Assembly: GCA_947095535.1 (NCBI GenBank)
Contig: OX352773.1
Coordinates: 36,477,398 to 36,541,397 of the forward strand
Reading direction: 5' to 3'
Length of the DNA stretch: 64,000 bases
Source of the DNA: Poecilobothrus nobilitatus
Taxonomy: Eukaryota > Arthropoda > Insecta > Diptera > Dolichopodidae
The translations under genes and the position numbers were made by a program. Of the stretch, positions 1 to 11,387 are shown piece by piece. The notes under the pieces were generated by a model. The model ran no database searches. It saw nothing but the letters and a program-made list of their open reading frames with translations, and had not been told where the DNA came from. Within the stretch, counting starts at the first letter, position 1. The number at the start of each line of letters is the position of its first letter.

Positions 1-1013
1 TCTTGTACAACTTTTGAGAACTTTAAGCCTTTGAATTTTTATTAAACAACAAAAAATAAAACGAAAAAAATGGTGTTAAATTATGAATGTAGAGATTTTC
101 AAGGCATAATGGTTTATTTTTCTTTCCTGTTGTTGTTTTTTCACTATCAAAAAATAAAAAATAAAAAACAAAAAATAAAACACAAAAGTAGGAAATATTT
201 AAAGTAAAAATAGACAAAATATATGTGATATATGTAATGTGAGTTATAAAGAAACAAAATAATAATAATATAGAAACATAAATCAGGATAAATAAATAAA
301 AAAACATAAAAAAAAAAAAGAAAAAATTAGAGGATAAATGGCGTCTAAATGAAATATGTACTCGCATAAGAACTCTACTTTAGTATTTCGAAATACTTTT
401 TATTCTGTTTTTTTTTTTTTTTTTTTTGTTAAATGAATATTCAATTCAAAATCCTTAAAATTTACTTATATACAAAAAAAAATTTTTTATCCCTCGTTTT
501 ACGTTCTTTTTTCTTTTGTAATACTATAGTGTTTCAGTTTTATTTTGATTTGTTACCGGATTTAAATCACAGTTATAAGAAATTTTATATAATGTATAGT
601 CGAATCACAATAAATGGAAATTTTAAGTAAATTTTATATTTATTTTTTATTTACTAGAAATTCAATGTAATTTTAATATTTAGTACCACCATTAAGAATA
701 TTAACACTTTTTTGTTTCAAATATTTTTGCACATACTCTTACCGATTGTTTTTTTCAATCTTTAACCTTGATTCCATTTTTTACTTAACAATAATATCGC
801 TTTCAACATTTTTACATTTAATTCTAAGCCAAACACAATTTTACACCAAACAGTACCAATAAAGATCTAAACTTATTATGTTGTACAAAAGGAAAAAGGT
901 GTCTTTCTTGATTCTAAAACGAAAACTAAAGTAAAAAAGGCTAATGTAATTAATAAAATCAATAAAAGACTGGTCAATATTTTTTTAGTTATTGTATAAT
1001 TTTATTTTTTTTT
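1..1013. other. AT-rich intergenic DNA, no gene seen
   Basis: The stretch is made of A- and T-rich runs, including a T tract of about 17 bases near 411-427. Open frames on both strands are low-complexity (Phe/Leu/Tyr-rich or Lys/Asn-rich), as expected by chance in DNA of this composition. I see no repeat family member, RNA gene or coding signal. Confidence 0.6.
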
Positions 1014-1487
1014 CTAAGGGAGGTGGGAATTTTCCAAAGACACCAAGAATTTCGCACTTGGTAGTGTCAGATTCTTACTGACTAAACCCACCTGCCCCTT
1101 TAGCGAATATAATGTGATGAAAACCTTACCTGCGGATCCATTTTATAGGAATAGAAAGGATAGGAAATGGATACGGAAACATTGAATTGGGAGTGGGACT
1201 GTAAGGAAACAATGAATCCGCCTATTATTATTACTATTTTGCTAACAGTGACTATAGCCGTTACAACAGTTACAACATGTAGAAGTGTGTAACACCTTAC
1301 TACATGAGGTAATTATTGAAGGCAATCCCCACTGTCACTGTAGCGCCTGTTATTATTGGTATTAGTATTCTTATTAATATTATTATTATTTTACTACAGA
1401 GTCAGGGCCATCAGTGGATTACAACGTGCAGCAGTATATAACACCTTACTGGCATGATATAACTAAAGATAGCTCCACTGTAGCAGC
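1014..1487. repeat. Dispersed repeat family C, copy 1
   Basis: This is the first of three diverged copies (others near 31483-31895 and 62207-62560). Shared landmarks, in order, are a T-run followed by CTAAGG, AAAGACACCAA, AGTGTCAGATT, ACTGACTAAACCCA, the phrase AACATTGAATTGGGAGTGG, CCTATTATTATTACTATTTT and GTTACAACATG. The last part (about 1261-1350) is repeated in diverged form at about 1425-1487, so this copy has an internal duplication. On the minus strand the unit would end in CCTTAG followed by a run of A, which could be a poly(A) tail. On the plus strand it ends in (ATT)n. I therefore leave the orientation open. The family is not recognised; a non-autonomous retroelement or LINE 3' region is possible. 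Confidence 0.7.
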
Positions 1488-1532
<45 letters not shown>

Positions 1533-1597
1533 TATTATAATTATTGTTATTATTACTATTATTATTATTACTATTATTATTATTGTTATTATTATTA
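1488..1597. repeat. (ATT)n microsatellite, interrupted
   Basis: About 110 bp of ATT triplets with a few GTT and ACT interruptions directly follow family C copy 1. The run produces poly-Ile on one strand and poly-Asn on the other, which explains the long open frames here; neither is a gene. Shorter ATT runs sit at the same place in the other family C copies, so the microsatellite probably grew from the repeat's own end. Confidence 0.95.
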
Positions 1598-1689
1598 CGA
1601 CTATTAATTATACGATATACATTATTACTATATAAAAGTATATTATATCGTATATAGTATATAAAAATACATATTTTTTTATTTATATG

Positions 1690-1763
1690 ACCTGACCGGG
1701 GTTTGAACTCAAGACCCTTCGATTGAAAGGTTGGCGACTTAACCACTGCGCCATGAGTCAGAT
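1690..1763 (-). pseudogene. tRNA-like 74-nt sequence (decayed tRNA or SINE head)
   Basis: Read on the minus strand, ATCTGAC at the start pairs with GTCAGGT at the end, giving a seven-pair acceptor-like stem with one T-G wobble. GGCG and CGCC form a four-pair D stem around CAGTGGTTAAGT. CCTT and AAGG close a seven-base loop, TCAATCG. The T loop contains TTCAAAC, but its stem is mostly broken, there are four bases instead of two between acceptor and D stem, and loop position 33 is C rather than T. Length and order of arms fit a tRNA; the damage argues against function. It may be a free tRNA pseudogene or the head of a SINE whose body I cannot delimit. Confidence 0.55.
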
Positions 1764-1858
1764 CATAGTTTAATACGCTTTATCATATCATCGTACAATT
1801 ATATTAAGCGAATTGTGAAACATTGTATATTAAAAGGCGAATAACACTACTGTTGAAT

Positions 1859-2220
1859 GTTTATTATTATTATTTTTTATTTGAATTTTTTCTTTGTTTT
1901 CCATTTCACCTGCTTCAGTTGCCTAAGACTTCCACAAAGTTTCTGTATTGCACTGTGTTGTGGGGCAGTTTTTTAATTTTTGTCCATGTTTTATTGCTGT
2001 TTTCGATCTCTTTGGCTATTGACCTTCTTCAAATTATTTTTAGTCTGCACAAACTTCTTTTTTCCTGTCCATTTCACTGAAGCGCCTATCCAGCCATGTT
2101 TTCTGTCACTTTTTGGAATGTTGGGCCTATCCATCTCAATTTTCGTTCTATATTTGAGAAAGTATAGTTTCTGGTTCATGAAGAGTCCTTCAGTTGTTAT
2201 TCTTCTAGGCCATTTTACAT
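1859..2220 (-). pseudogene. LINE 3' end: C-terminal part of a non-LTR retrotransposon protein, frameshifted
   Basis: On the minus strand, pieces in different frames match the usual order at the C-terminus of many LINE polyproteins. They are a WP(R)RIT-type segment, then KLRWIGPT (the common KLRWIGHTLRK motif), then a degraded equivalent of the RPKxTWRR block, then IAKEIENSNKTWTKIKKL followed by YRNFVEVL and a stop at about 1917-1915. That ending matches the family pattern of a conserved TW, then A.dR..WR.FV.AL. After the stop, about 40 bases of A-rich sequence lead to a short AAT-type tail. The element is 5'-truncated to about 360 bp and carries frameshifts and stops, so it is dead. The clade (RTE- or CR1-related) cannot be fixed from this end alone. 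Confidence 0.65.
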
Positions 2221-5200
2221 TTTATATTGAATTTTTTGAAATCACTTATTTTCAAACAATTGTAACTTGTTTGTTGTAGCGTTTTTGTGTAGCTAGGTTA
2301 GTGTAAAGACGGACACTTAATAGTATATTTTTTTGAAAATTTCCTATTTACGTACGTTTTAAGAATTCGTGTTTTACTGTTTAATTCGTGTTTTACTAAA
2401 TAATTTACATCTGATAGTTTTCTTTAACACCTTAGATTTGATCTTGTTGTTGTTTTTAAGGACAGGAAGATTTATTTAAATTGAAAAATATTACTTAAGA
2501 AAATCTAACATAAAAACCTCTTAATTTTTGTTTTTTGCTGGTAAAGTTAAGAAAAAATATTTAGAGAAAAATCTCCAAACAGAAAATTTTAAAATACCTT
2601 ATGAAAAACAAAAAGTAATTCTAAATTTTTAACTGAGTTTAAATTATTTATTTTAATTTATATTAATTGGATTTTTAAAATGGAATTCACTTAAAGCTAT
2701 AAACATTTATCATAAGAACACCAAAAGTTGAATTTAAAATTGAATAGAAATTTAAATTAAAATATTAAAATTTAAAAGTTAAAATTTATGGTTTTGCTTC
2801 AATAGTAAAGTAAAAATAAAATTTATGAAATCTAAAATCTATGAAAATAAAGGTAAGATAAAAAGAACTTAATTTGAACAAAATGTAATCGAAAATTTAT
2901 CCAGTTAAAATATCATATAAGGGATCAATTAATATATGAGGTAATGTGTATAGTAAGTTAAAGTTCCACACGTTTATAGATGAATCCTGCTCCTACCACT
3001 TCTTCTTCAGTGTCTTTTAATTATTCCCATCTATCCCCGTAAAGTAAAATAATAGATTTTAAATATTTTTTGCTAAGAATGGAATTTACTGAATAACTTG
3101 GTGTCTATAATAGATTTCATACCTGTTACCATTAACTAAAAAATCATCTCACCATCATACTAAAATTTAATTTCTCAATAGACTGTATTTTGACAGATGC
3201 TTAGACTCTTAATAGGATGAATAACGAAAAAAAAAAACTAAAACAATTCATAAGAAATAAATAACATAATATTATTTCTATCTAATTAATATGTTTTCGA
3301 AGGTAAGAATTAAAGGTAAAAAGATTTCTAATCGAACAATAATTATTGAAACTAATTTTATTTTTCTCTATTCATTTATTCATTTGTAAGAATTTTTTCT
3401 TGTTTTTTTTTTTTTGTTTTTGTCTTTGTTTCAAGGACAATATTACCTCATCTAAATGAAGAAAAAGTGAAGAAAAAAAAAATATTACAAATTGTTTTTT
3501 AAACAAAAAACAACAAAAAACAAAAAAGAAGAAAGAAGAAAAATTAAGATAAATTGTAAGTTCCATTTGTAAGAACATAAGTTACAAAACAATAAAACTA
3601 AGAAAAATAAAAAAAAATTTTTTGAAGAACATAAAAAAAAACAAAAAAACACCAAAAAATGGTCCCCCTTTTTACTATATTATTAATATGATTTGTTAAC
3701 TTGTTTAAGCTATTAACCCTTTTATGCCTTTTTCTTTTTTATTCTCTCTTTTATTTTCTCATTATTTTTTTTTATTATTGTTGTTGTTTTGTGTGCGACC
3801 TAATGTTATTGCAATATTTTTAGCTCATTTTTCTATTTCAGGATAAAAGGATATTTGTGTGTGTTTGTTTTTTTTTTTTTTTTTGTTAAACATCAGGACC
3901 ACATTATAACTTTTAAATGATGATATTTAGTATGAACTATTTGTAACACCTGCTTTTATTGTGTTTCTTTCAAAAAGAAATATAATAAAAAAAACTTATA
4001 ATAATATAATAATACAAAACAATTTATTTACACATATTATTTTTTTATGCAAAAAAAAAAAAAAAACCCAAAAAAAAAAAAAAAAAAAACAAAAAACAAA
4101 TTATAACAAAAAGTTTTTAAAGATAAATTATAAAGAAAAACTCGAAGGTTTCAAAACAAAAAAAAAAATCCAAAACAAGAGAAAGCAAATAATAAAATAT
4201 TAATAAGATACAAAAACAAAATGATTATAACTGTTTATTATAAGTGCTATTTTTAAATTGATGACAAAACAAAGGAATTAAAAAAAATTTACCGCGTAAT
4301 AATCAAAAAATCCTGAAATTGTGATATAAGAAGAATTTATAAGTCAATTAATAGAAATAATTTGAATTCATTCTTTATAACTCACTAGTTAAATAAATAG
4401 ATAGATTTTATATAAAAGTTATATAAGCAAAGATCAATGTTATAAGTAAATTAGTTCTATTTATAACTTAGTTCTATTTGTAATCAATTGTTATTTGATG
4501 CAATTGAGTTTAAAATGTTATGTAAATTAAAAGAAAAAGGGATTTCGTTCGGTTGTAAGATATCAAGCAGCTTCAAAAATATATTTGAATTCTTTTGATT
4601 GACAATCACGTCACATAACTAAAATGTATATTTTATTTTATACACTATTTATATCTGATTGTTGAATCATAAAAAATAATATAATAATTTTTCACTATGC
4701 ATTTAATTTGACTATAGTTAAAAAATAAATGTTTTCTTTAGTTCTTTAGTTCAGTTATTAAAAATTCTGATCATTCCGCCTTTCATTGAAATATTTTTAA
4801 ATATAATATAAGCATAAGCTACTTTATCACGTTTGATATAATATTCGGTTGATTTTATTTAATTTAATAAATAATTCTATTCTAAAAAAAATTATCCTAT
4901 GATCCTTTGGCAACAAATCAAAACTTTAACTGTAATAGTTAAATATTTCAATCTTATTTATTTATTTTATTAGGTATAGAATAGAATTAAGCTAGTATTA
5001 TCTATCATGTATAGGTACATTTAGGTATTATAAATTTAATTCGAATATTTGAAAACATTTTAACAACTGATTACAACAATTAATAAAAAAAAAAAAAAAA
5101 CACGGTAAAATTAAAAATTACAGGCAATAAAATTATTATTACGTTAAACAATTTTTATTAAATAGATTCTATATATAATAATATGTAAGTATATGTATAT

Positions 5201-5617
5201 GTATAAAATTAAATATAAATAAAAATAACATATATGTATATACATATACTTATTTGTTATAAATACAATAAAATATTGTTGTTTTTTTTATCAAATTAAA
5301 AAAAAAAAACATTTTAATCATTTGCTTATTTCTTTGACACTATTTGTTAGTCTGTTCGTTTCCAAAACTTCTACACCCCCACCTGCTAGAGAGCTGCAGC
5401 CTCTTAAAGTTTTACAAAACACTAATTTTAAAAGTGTAAATATCAGGTTATATGTTTAACTTTTTTTTTAAATCTAAAATCACCAAATGACACGATTTAT
5501 TAATTAATATAAAAATTATACAATTGTCTTAATTTTAGTATTTAAATTTACCGTTATGTGGAAACAAAATTTTTTTTCCTTGATAAATACAGCATGCTTT
5601 TAGTTAAAACCTTAAAA
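2221..5617. other. AT-rich intergenic DNA, no gene seen
   Basis: It holds many A and T homopolymers (for example the A-rich block around 4051-4090 and an A run near 5084-5100) and short TA-rich patches. A purine-rich frame at 3961-4203 is Lys/Asn low-complexity and is not taken as coding. No repeat family copy or RNA gene was recognised. Confidence 0.55.
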
Positions 5618-5729
5618 TTTTAAGAGATGTTTCAGAATTAGCATAAGTCTACTTCTGAATACTTTTTTTTAAGAGATATTTCAGAATTTAATTTTAAGAG
5701 ATGTTAAAAAATTAGTATAAGTTACTTTA
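5618..5729. repeat. Short degenerate tandem repeat, three units
   Basis: The phrase TTTTAAGAGATGTTTCAGAA recurs with small changes at about 5618, 5665 and 5691. The first and third units also share TTAGCATAAGT / TTAGTATAAGT. Unit spacing is uneven (about 49 and 25 bp), so one unit is internally deleted. No function is suggested. Confidence 0.6.
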
Positions 5730-7016
5730 GAAAATTTATTTGTATAACCCTCCATTTAAGAAGTATTCGTTGTCAAAAATTGAAATTTTGAGATTTTTAG
5801 ACCAATTTATTTCAAAACATGTACACATTTTTTTTTAAATACAACGCAAAAATTAAAGTTTCGACTTCGTAGTTTTACATGACCTGTTAATGGTTTTTTT
5901 TGTTAATTATTATAGCGTTTTCTTAAAATTAGAAAAAGTGTCTCTTTATTTTCCACATTTCGGAAAAAATTTACAAATTTTGATGCAAGTTGTATGGTGT
6001 AGATGATGTATGTTAAACCTACATTTAAATAATTTTCACTAAATAAGAAAAACCTTGTTTCCTAGTTTTATAGTTTCATATTATCTCATTATGACTTTAC
6101 TCTTTATATATATTTTTCTAATTTTTTATTTAAAAAATCTTAATTAAGGGTTTTATGCCTTTATTTAACTCATATTTTAATTCTTATTTTATAAAAACAA
6201 TATTTAACTAAATTTATTTTACTAATTTTTAATTTTTTAATATAATAATTAATAATTACACTCTTTACTTTATTGAATTGCTTCTGTTTTCGAAGAAGTC
6301 GCGTCGTCAAGTGAAGTTTTTAATTCTCGCATCTCTCTCACAAATTCGATTGCACGTGAGTAGGTATTTTAAACAGTTTGTTTTTTTTGAAAATATGTGC
6401 TTTTAAAATTCATTGATTTTTATACTGCTTTGTCTTTTTTTTAACATTTACATGTACTCATGAACATGTAGTTATGTAAACAATAGTAGGCAATTAAAAA
6501 TGAATAAAAAAGTATGTTTAAAAATAATTTTAATTTATATTTTTCTACAACTTTTATAACGGATTTTTTTGTTTTTTTTTTTTTTCTGCAGAAAAGTTTT
6601 ACATCCATTAAAATAAAGACAAAAAAACATAGGTACATTTTTATATAGATATAAAAAATTATATTCAATGAATTAATTGCAAAAAAATATTCTGCAGTTA
6701 TGATTATATACACATACATACCTGTATGACATACATACTCGAATAATAATATGTTAATAATAATTACATTGTAATAATTAGAAAAAATTCTAATTAAATT
6801 AATGAAGTTTAAATTGAGTTCCTTTAAAAAGGAGTTTAATTACGTTAACATACATATTTATTAATTAAATTAGATTTAACAAAAATTGGCTAAAGAGTTA
6901 ATATTTAAAAAAAATCTTAAGAAACAAGAAAAGTTTTCTTATAGGTACTTTACATTTTTAAACTTTTAACACTTTTAGACTAAAAAATATCAAATAATTA
7001 AAAAACATTGAATTTG
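5730..7016. other. AT-rich intergenic DNA, no gene seen
   Basis: One slightly more GC-containing patch near 6285-6360 is not recognisable as coding or RNA. The minus-strand open frame at 6441-6719 is Phe/Tyr/Lys low-complexity and is treated as chance. Confidence 0.55.
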
Positions 7017-7935
7017 TTTTTTTTTTAAAGATGGGTAGTTGGGAACCTTTAAAAGATACAATGCTCCCCGTACCACATGTGCGGATTCATACCGGCTAAA
7101 TCACACCCTTCCTCTATTAAAACTAGTCAAACTGACTAACAATTTTATGCTATCTTGTTTGAGTATAGGTTTTATATACTTTCCCGAAGAAAATCTGTAC
7201 TTTGCGCTAAATCTAAAGGTATTTTTCTTTTAGGTCTTCCTGTAATAATCTGATTATTTATTAATTGAGCAGCTTCGACATTTATATGCTTTTCTAGACG
7301 AGCTTTATGCTTTATGGCATATCTATTTATTTCATCCATAACTTTGGGGGATTATTAAATTTCTAAGAATGTCACTATTACGTATATACCAGAGAGCCCT
7401 TACTATGTTATGTAGGACTTTGTTCTGAAAAGTTTGTATTTTTTAATATGCGTTTGCTTCGCACAACTCCAAAGTTAATGCCATATAGGTTTAATTACTT
7501 GGTTGTAAATTAACACTTATTATATATTGTTAGTTTAGACTTAGGACCTAGGTGCCAGTAAATTTTCTCTATATTTATTTTCAAGTTGTAGTTTTTTTCT
7601 TTTTAACGTGTTCATTCCCCCTTAGCTTGACATTCAGTGTCATTCCTAGGTATTTTGCTAAATTTTCGATTGATACGTTTTTACACCATTTAAGTTTATT
7701 TTTGGTGGGTTTTCTATAATTCTGTTTGTTAAAGTAACATGAACAGATTTACTTTCATTAAGTTTTATTTTCCATTTGTTCGTCCAATAACATACTTTTT
7801 CACTTGCTTTCTATAATTTTCTTATAGCTTCGTCAATATTTGATCCTACTGCCAATATTGCAGTATCGCCAAATGTTGCTACAGTTATATTTTCTACTTT
7901 TGGTAGTTCACTTGTGTAAAGCAAACTTAGAAAAC
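7017..7935 (-). pseudogene. Jockey-type non-LTR retrotransposon, 5'-truncated reverse transcriptase relic with poly(A) tail
   Basis: Translated on the minus strand from about 7929, the order is SLLYTSELPKVENITVATFG and then the catalytic box, here FGDT instead of FADD (about 7873-7862). It continues with AILAVGS, WTNKWKIKLNESKS, a broken YLGMTL block (GMTLNVKLR), YNQVIKPIW, then VMDEINRYAIKHKARLEKH and a C-terminus ending near a stop at about 7174-7172. This is the palm-to-thumb and C-terminal order of insect jockey-clade reverse transcriptases. About 145 bp of 3' untranslated sequence follow, then a poly(A) tail seen as T at 7017-7026. Several in-frame stops, frameshifts and the loss of a catalytic Asp show it is dead. 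The upstream half of the element is absent, the usual 5' truncation of LINE insertions. Confidence 0.88.
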
Positions 7936-8099
7936 ATAGAATGAAGAAAACAAAATTGATTCAAAATGTTTTCTGATTCTGATTTACAAAATTTATAAAA
8001 TTAATTGCCAACTATTGCCAAATCTTTCGAAAATTTTAAGTTTCAATTATTCAAAACAATTTTCATAACTTTTTTTTTTTTTTTGTACCAGACCAAGTT

Positions 8100-8210
8100 A
8101 AAATCATTGAAAGACTTTATAGAGGAGCGGAACGAGCATATGATTCTTAAATATCACTTTAATTTTTTTCAAACAATAAGTTAAGAGATCTTTAGTACTA
8201 ATTATCTAGT
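8100..8210. repeat. Dispersed repeat family E, copy 1
   Basis: This is a diverged match to 32429-32560. Shared landmarks are AAATCATTGAAAGAC (AAATCATCGAAAGAC in the other copy), TATAGAGGAGCGGAACGAGCA, CAAACAATAAGTTA and CTTTAGTACT. A frame across the first part reads IIERLYRGAERA here and IIERHYRRVKRA in the other copy, so the repeat may derive from a coding part of a transposon. The family is not identified. Confidence 0.55.
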
Positions 8211-8539
8211 CAGAGCAAGAGAAGATTTTGTTAAAGAAAATTCTGATTTATTTTACGAAATATTCATTTTTATTGTTCAAGATGCAAAACTTTATGGATC
8301 AACAAATTTGTGGAAGGATAAAATTAAAAAGAATTGATCTTATAAAGAATAAATGTATAAGGAATTCAAATATTCTGGACTTATCTTTAATTTGTTGTTA
8401 CATAAAAGAATAAAAAACTACCTCATAAAATATAAGATAAAAAAGTTACGCGGCAAAATTTTATAAATTAATGTCTGACAACTACTGGTAGTACTTACAT
8501 TGCTCTTGGTATATATTATCGACTAAGGCGAACGATTAA

Positions 8540-9145
8540 AATGTTAAATTCTCCTCCAACTTCAATTTTAAGGAAACCCTACATATTAATTAAGAAAACA
8601 TGTTAACACAATCATGTAAAAATATAATGTTAAAGTTTTAATATTTAGGTTTTACTTTCATAACAGCTTTGTAAAAATGTTTAATTTACAGATGTTTAAA
8701 AATACAAATTTTTCAATCTTTGATCCTTAATAGTTACGAAGGACAGAGGTACAAAAATATTTTCTGAGATGACTATATCATGCTAATTGTAAAAGATCTT
8801 TCGTCTCTTCAAAGAAAATTCAAGGCTTTAACTGAAAGCATGAAATTATGAGGGAGGCAAAATATTGCAAGTTTTGTCTTCCCAAAACGGTAAATTGAAA
8901 TACCTACTAATTTGCAAAAAATTGTTTATGTTATTGAGGTCTTGCCGTTTGGCGTTTTTAGATAAAAAAAAATGTTGAACCGAATCTAAAATATTTGAAA
9001 ATAGGAATTCTTCAATTTTTGAAAGATTGCAGCTACCGTAATGGATGAGGCTATAGATAAAAAAATTATTTTAACTCATTAATATTTTTTAAAAGACCTA
9101 TATTCATAGTTTAAATTTCATTGTTCTATCTTGAACGGTTCTACA
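8540..9145. repeat. Dispersed repeat family D, copy 1
   Basis: Landmarks shared with the copies near 13.1, 21.8 and 62.0 kb are CTTCAATTTTAAGGAAACCC near the start, CATGTAAAAATATAATGTT, a central GCAGCTACCGTAATGGATGAGGCTA-like block (about 9031-9055), and TTTCATTGTTCTATCTTGAACGGTTCTACA near the end. The repeat is old and AT-rich; edges are approximate. No protein similarity is visible. Confidence 0.5.
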
Positions 9146-10283
9146 CCGTGTTAAACTAATAAGCTATATAATGTGCTAATTATCACGTAATATTGATTTA
9201 TTTTAATATTTATTTAGGTCAACATTTTTATAAATCTTTAATTTTTCTGTTGAATAAAATTTTTAAAAAATATATTCAAAAATTTCTATTAAAATTTAAA
9301 TTTTCATTAAAATCAAAAAACAAAAAATTGAACAATGAATCTTCTCACTCACAAAATATTTTAATTACAAATTGATGTGTTTATATATAATTGTATAAAT
9401 GTATACATTAATACATAGAATAACTGGTATATATAAAACAATTTATAAAGCTATTTAAAATTATTGCATTTTTCTATTGTTTGTTATTCCCAAATTTAAT
9501 TTTATTTTAATGGCAATGAACGCATTTTCATTTTAATACTTCTGATCCACTTCTGTTGAATTCAATATTAGGTTTCATTTTGTCGTCACCGAAATGATAA
9601 AAAAAAAAAAAATCATTGGAATAAAAATGAGTTTTATATTTCAAATAAAAAAAAAAAAAAAAAGAAGAATTTAGCTATTTGTTCAAGGACATTAAATATT
9701 ATTTTATTGTATATAGGTAAGAAAAGTAAAATAAAATTTCCAGGAAAGATTAAAAATAAAACTCTTTGAAATTTAAAAGATTGAAATTTAATAGAATGTA
9801 CGAGTTATTATTTAAAATAGAAAGAACTCTTAAACATATTTTTTAATGTAAATTAAATTAGAAAGATTTGATATAGACTACATTTGTAAGTTAATACTAT
9901 GGGTATCGTAAGCTTCAAAAACCCATTTCAACATCTTTGTTTTAAATATAATCCTCACAACATCTAATAACTTCCTATATTTCCCAATTTCTTGTATTCC
10001 TATTCCTTTATTCCTATATTTTCTTAATCTTAAAACCAAACAGTATATTGTCCCTTAGGTTCTATAACCTAATATTTGGTTTAAAAGGAAGGCGGCGTTT
10101 AGTTAGTTCAAGTCTAACATTATCAAAGAAAATTCGCGTGTTGATCTTATTGGTGTCTTTTAAGATTCTCACCTACCTCACAAAAAAGAAAAAAATTTGA
10201 TTTAAATTGAACCAGTTTACTTAAAATTTAGTTCTAATGATTTAGTAATATAAAATTTTTGACAACTTGGCATCATTAAGGTA
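9146..10283. other. AT-rich intergenic DNA with one imperfect hairpin
   Basis: No gene is seen. The only structure is an inverted repeat at 10029-10087: CTTAAAACCAAA pairs with TTTGGTTTAAAAG (one extra base), and inside it TTAGGTT (10055-10061) pairs perfectly with AACCTAA (10066-10072) around a four-base loop. One side carries a large bulge. It could be the remains of a small MITE. Confidence 0.5.
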
Positions 10284-11387
10284 TAAGTACACACGGAAGA
10301 GTAAAAATGGTACGGTTGAGAAAATCGTAGAATTGGTAGAGTTAAAAACAGGTAAAAGATATACTGGCAGGCCTTCACATTGACTATACCAGAAATTTTT
10401 GTCTAGACATTTCTCTACCCTGTTCTATGACGGATCTGTAATAAATTAATTGAAATAAATAAATCAAATATTTATTTTTTAGTATTTTTAATAATTTTAA
10501 AAATTTGAAATTACAAAATTAAGCTAAGTACACATGGGATACCAATTATAGTAGAGTTGAGACAACAAATTTGGTAAAGCGATATACGTATGTGTGTAAA
10601 TATTGACTCTACTCGATATTTTTTGTCACTTTAAAGTAGAGAGATTTTTATGTCTACGATGACTCTACAGATCTACATAGATACGTGTTTGTAGATTCGT
10701 AAGGACTCTTCATTAGATTTTCATCTGATTCACATATTTTTGCATATTATATTGTTATATAAAGTGTGTGTATGTATGTATGTATGTATATTTCTATAAC
10801 TAATCAATGATAAAACCAAATAATTAATCAATTTTTGAATAATAGCGATTAAATTAATTTTTTCAATAAAAAATTTTAAATCTGAAGGGGATATATACAT
10901 ATATGGGATGGGAACAAATAACAATACGAATTTAGAACCTCAAACATTGCCTCATTTAATAATTCTTTATAGACTTCAACGTACTTCAACGAAAAGATAT
11001 ACTTCTTTGCACATATTGTCGAATCGAATACTCTCTTTTTTTTTTTATGATATTATTTTTAATCTAATCATAGACGCTATAGCTTAGTCGCAGTAGCTTT
11101 TAATTGTTTCAATAAAACTCATTTTTGAAAAAAACTGTTTGCAACAAACTGATCTACTTTCAATTAAATTCATTTTATTGTAATACAGATCCATATAGAG
11201 AAAAAAGACGTAGATCGTGTAAACTAGTCACTAGAGAAAAATCTATAGCTATACGAAAAATTTCTCTATTAATGTTTTCGTAGAGCAAATTTTCTGTATA
11301 GAATTACAATTTCGTGTAAACACATTTGGTAGAGTAAAATTTTATTTTTGTAGATTTCTATCAATTTTAGCCTATCGTGTGAAATTA
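10284..11387. mobile_element. Degenerate Foldback-like inverted-repeat element
   Basis: Three related blocks rich in the phrase GTAGAGT are present. Two lie in direct orientation, starting near 10285 (AAGTACACACGG) and 10526 (AAGTACACATGGG). The third is inverted and ends near 11387 (its reverse complement starts TTTCACACGATAGGCTAAAA). GGATCTGTAATAAA at about 10434 matches the reverse complement of a GGATCTGTATTA block near 11190, so the outer arms pair over roughly 170-200 bp. The middle is AT-rich without coding sequence. The arms are badly decayed and I could not read a target duplication. A non-autonomous DNA transposon, possibly one inside another, is the best reading. Confidence 0.45.

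Noticed and set aside
23..367. 114-codon minus-strand open frame
   Set aside because: Almost entirely Phe, Leu, Ile and Tyr from A-rich DNA; no domain, no codon structure; expected by chance at this base composition.
1411..1746. Long poly-Asn and poly-Ile frames on the two strands
   Set aside because: Both are translations of the (ATT)n microsatellite and its flanks.
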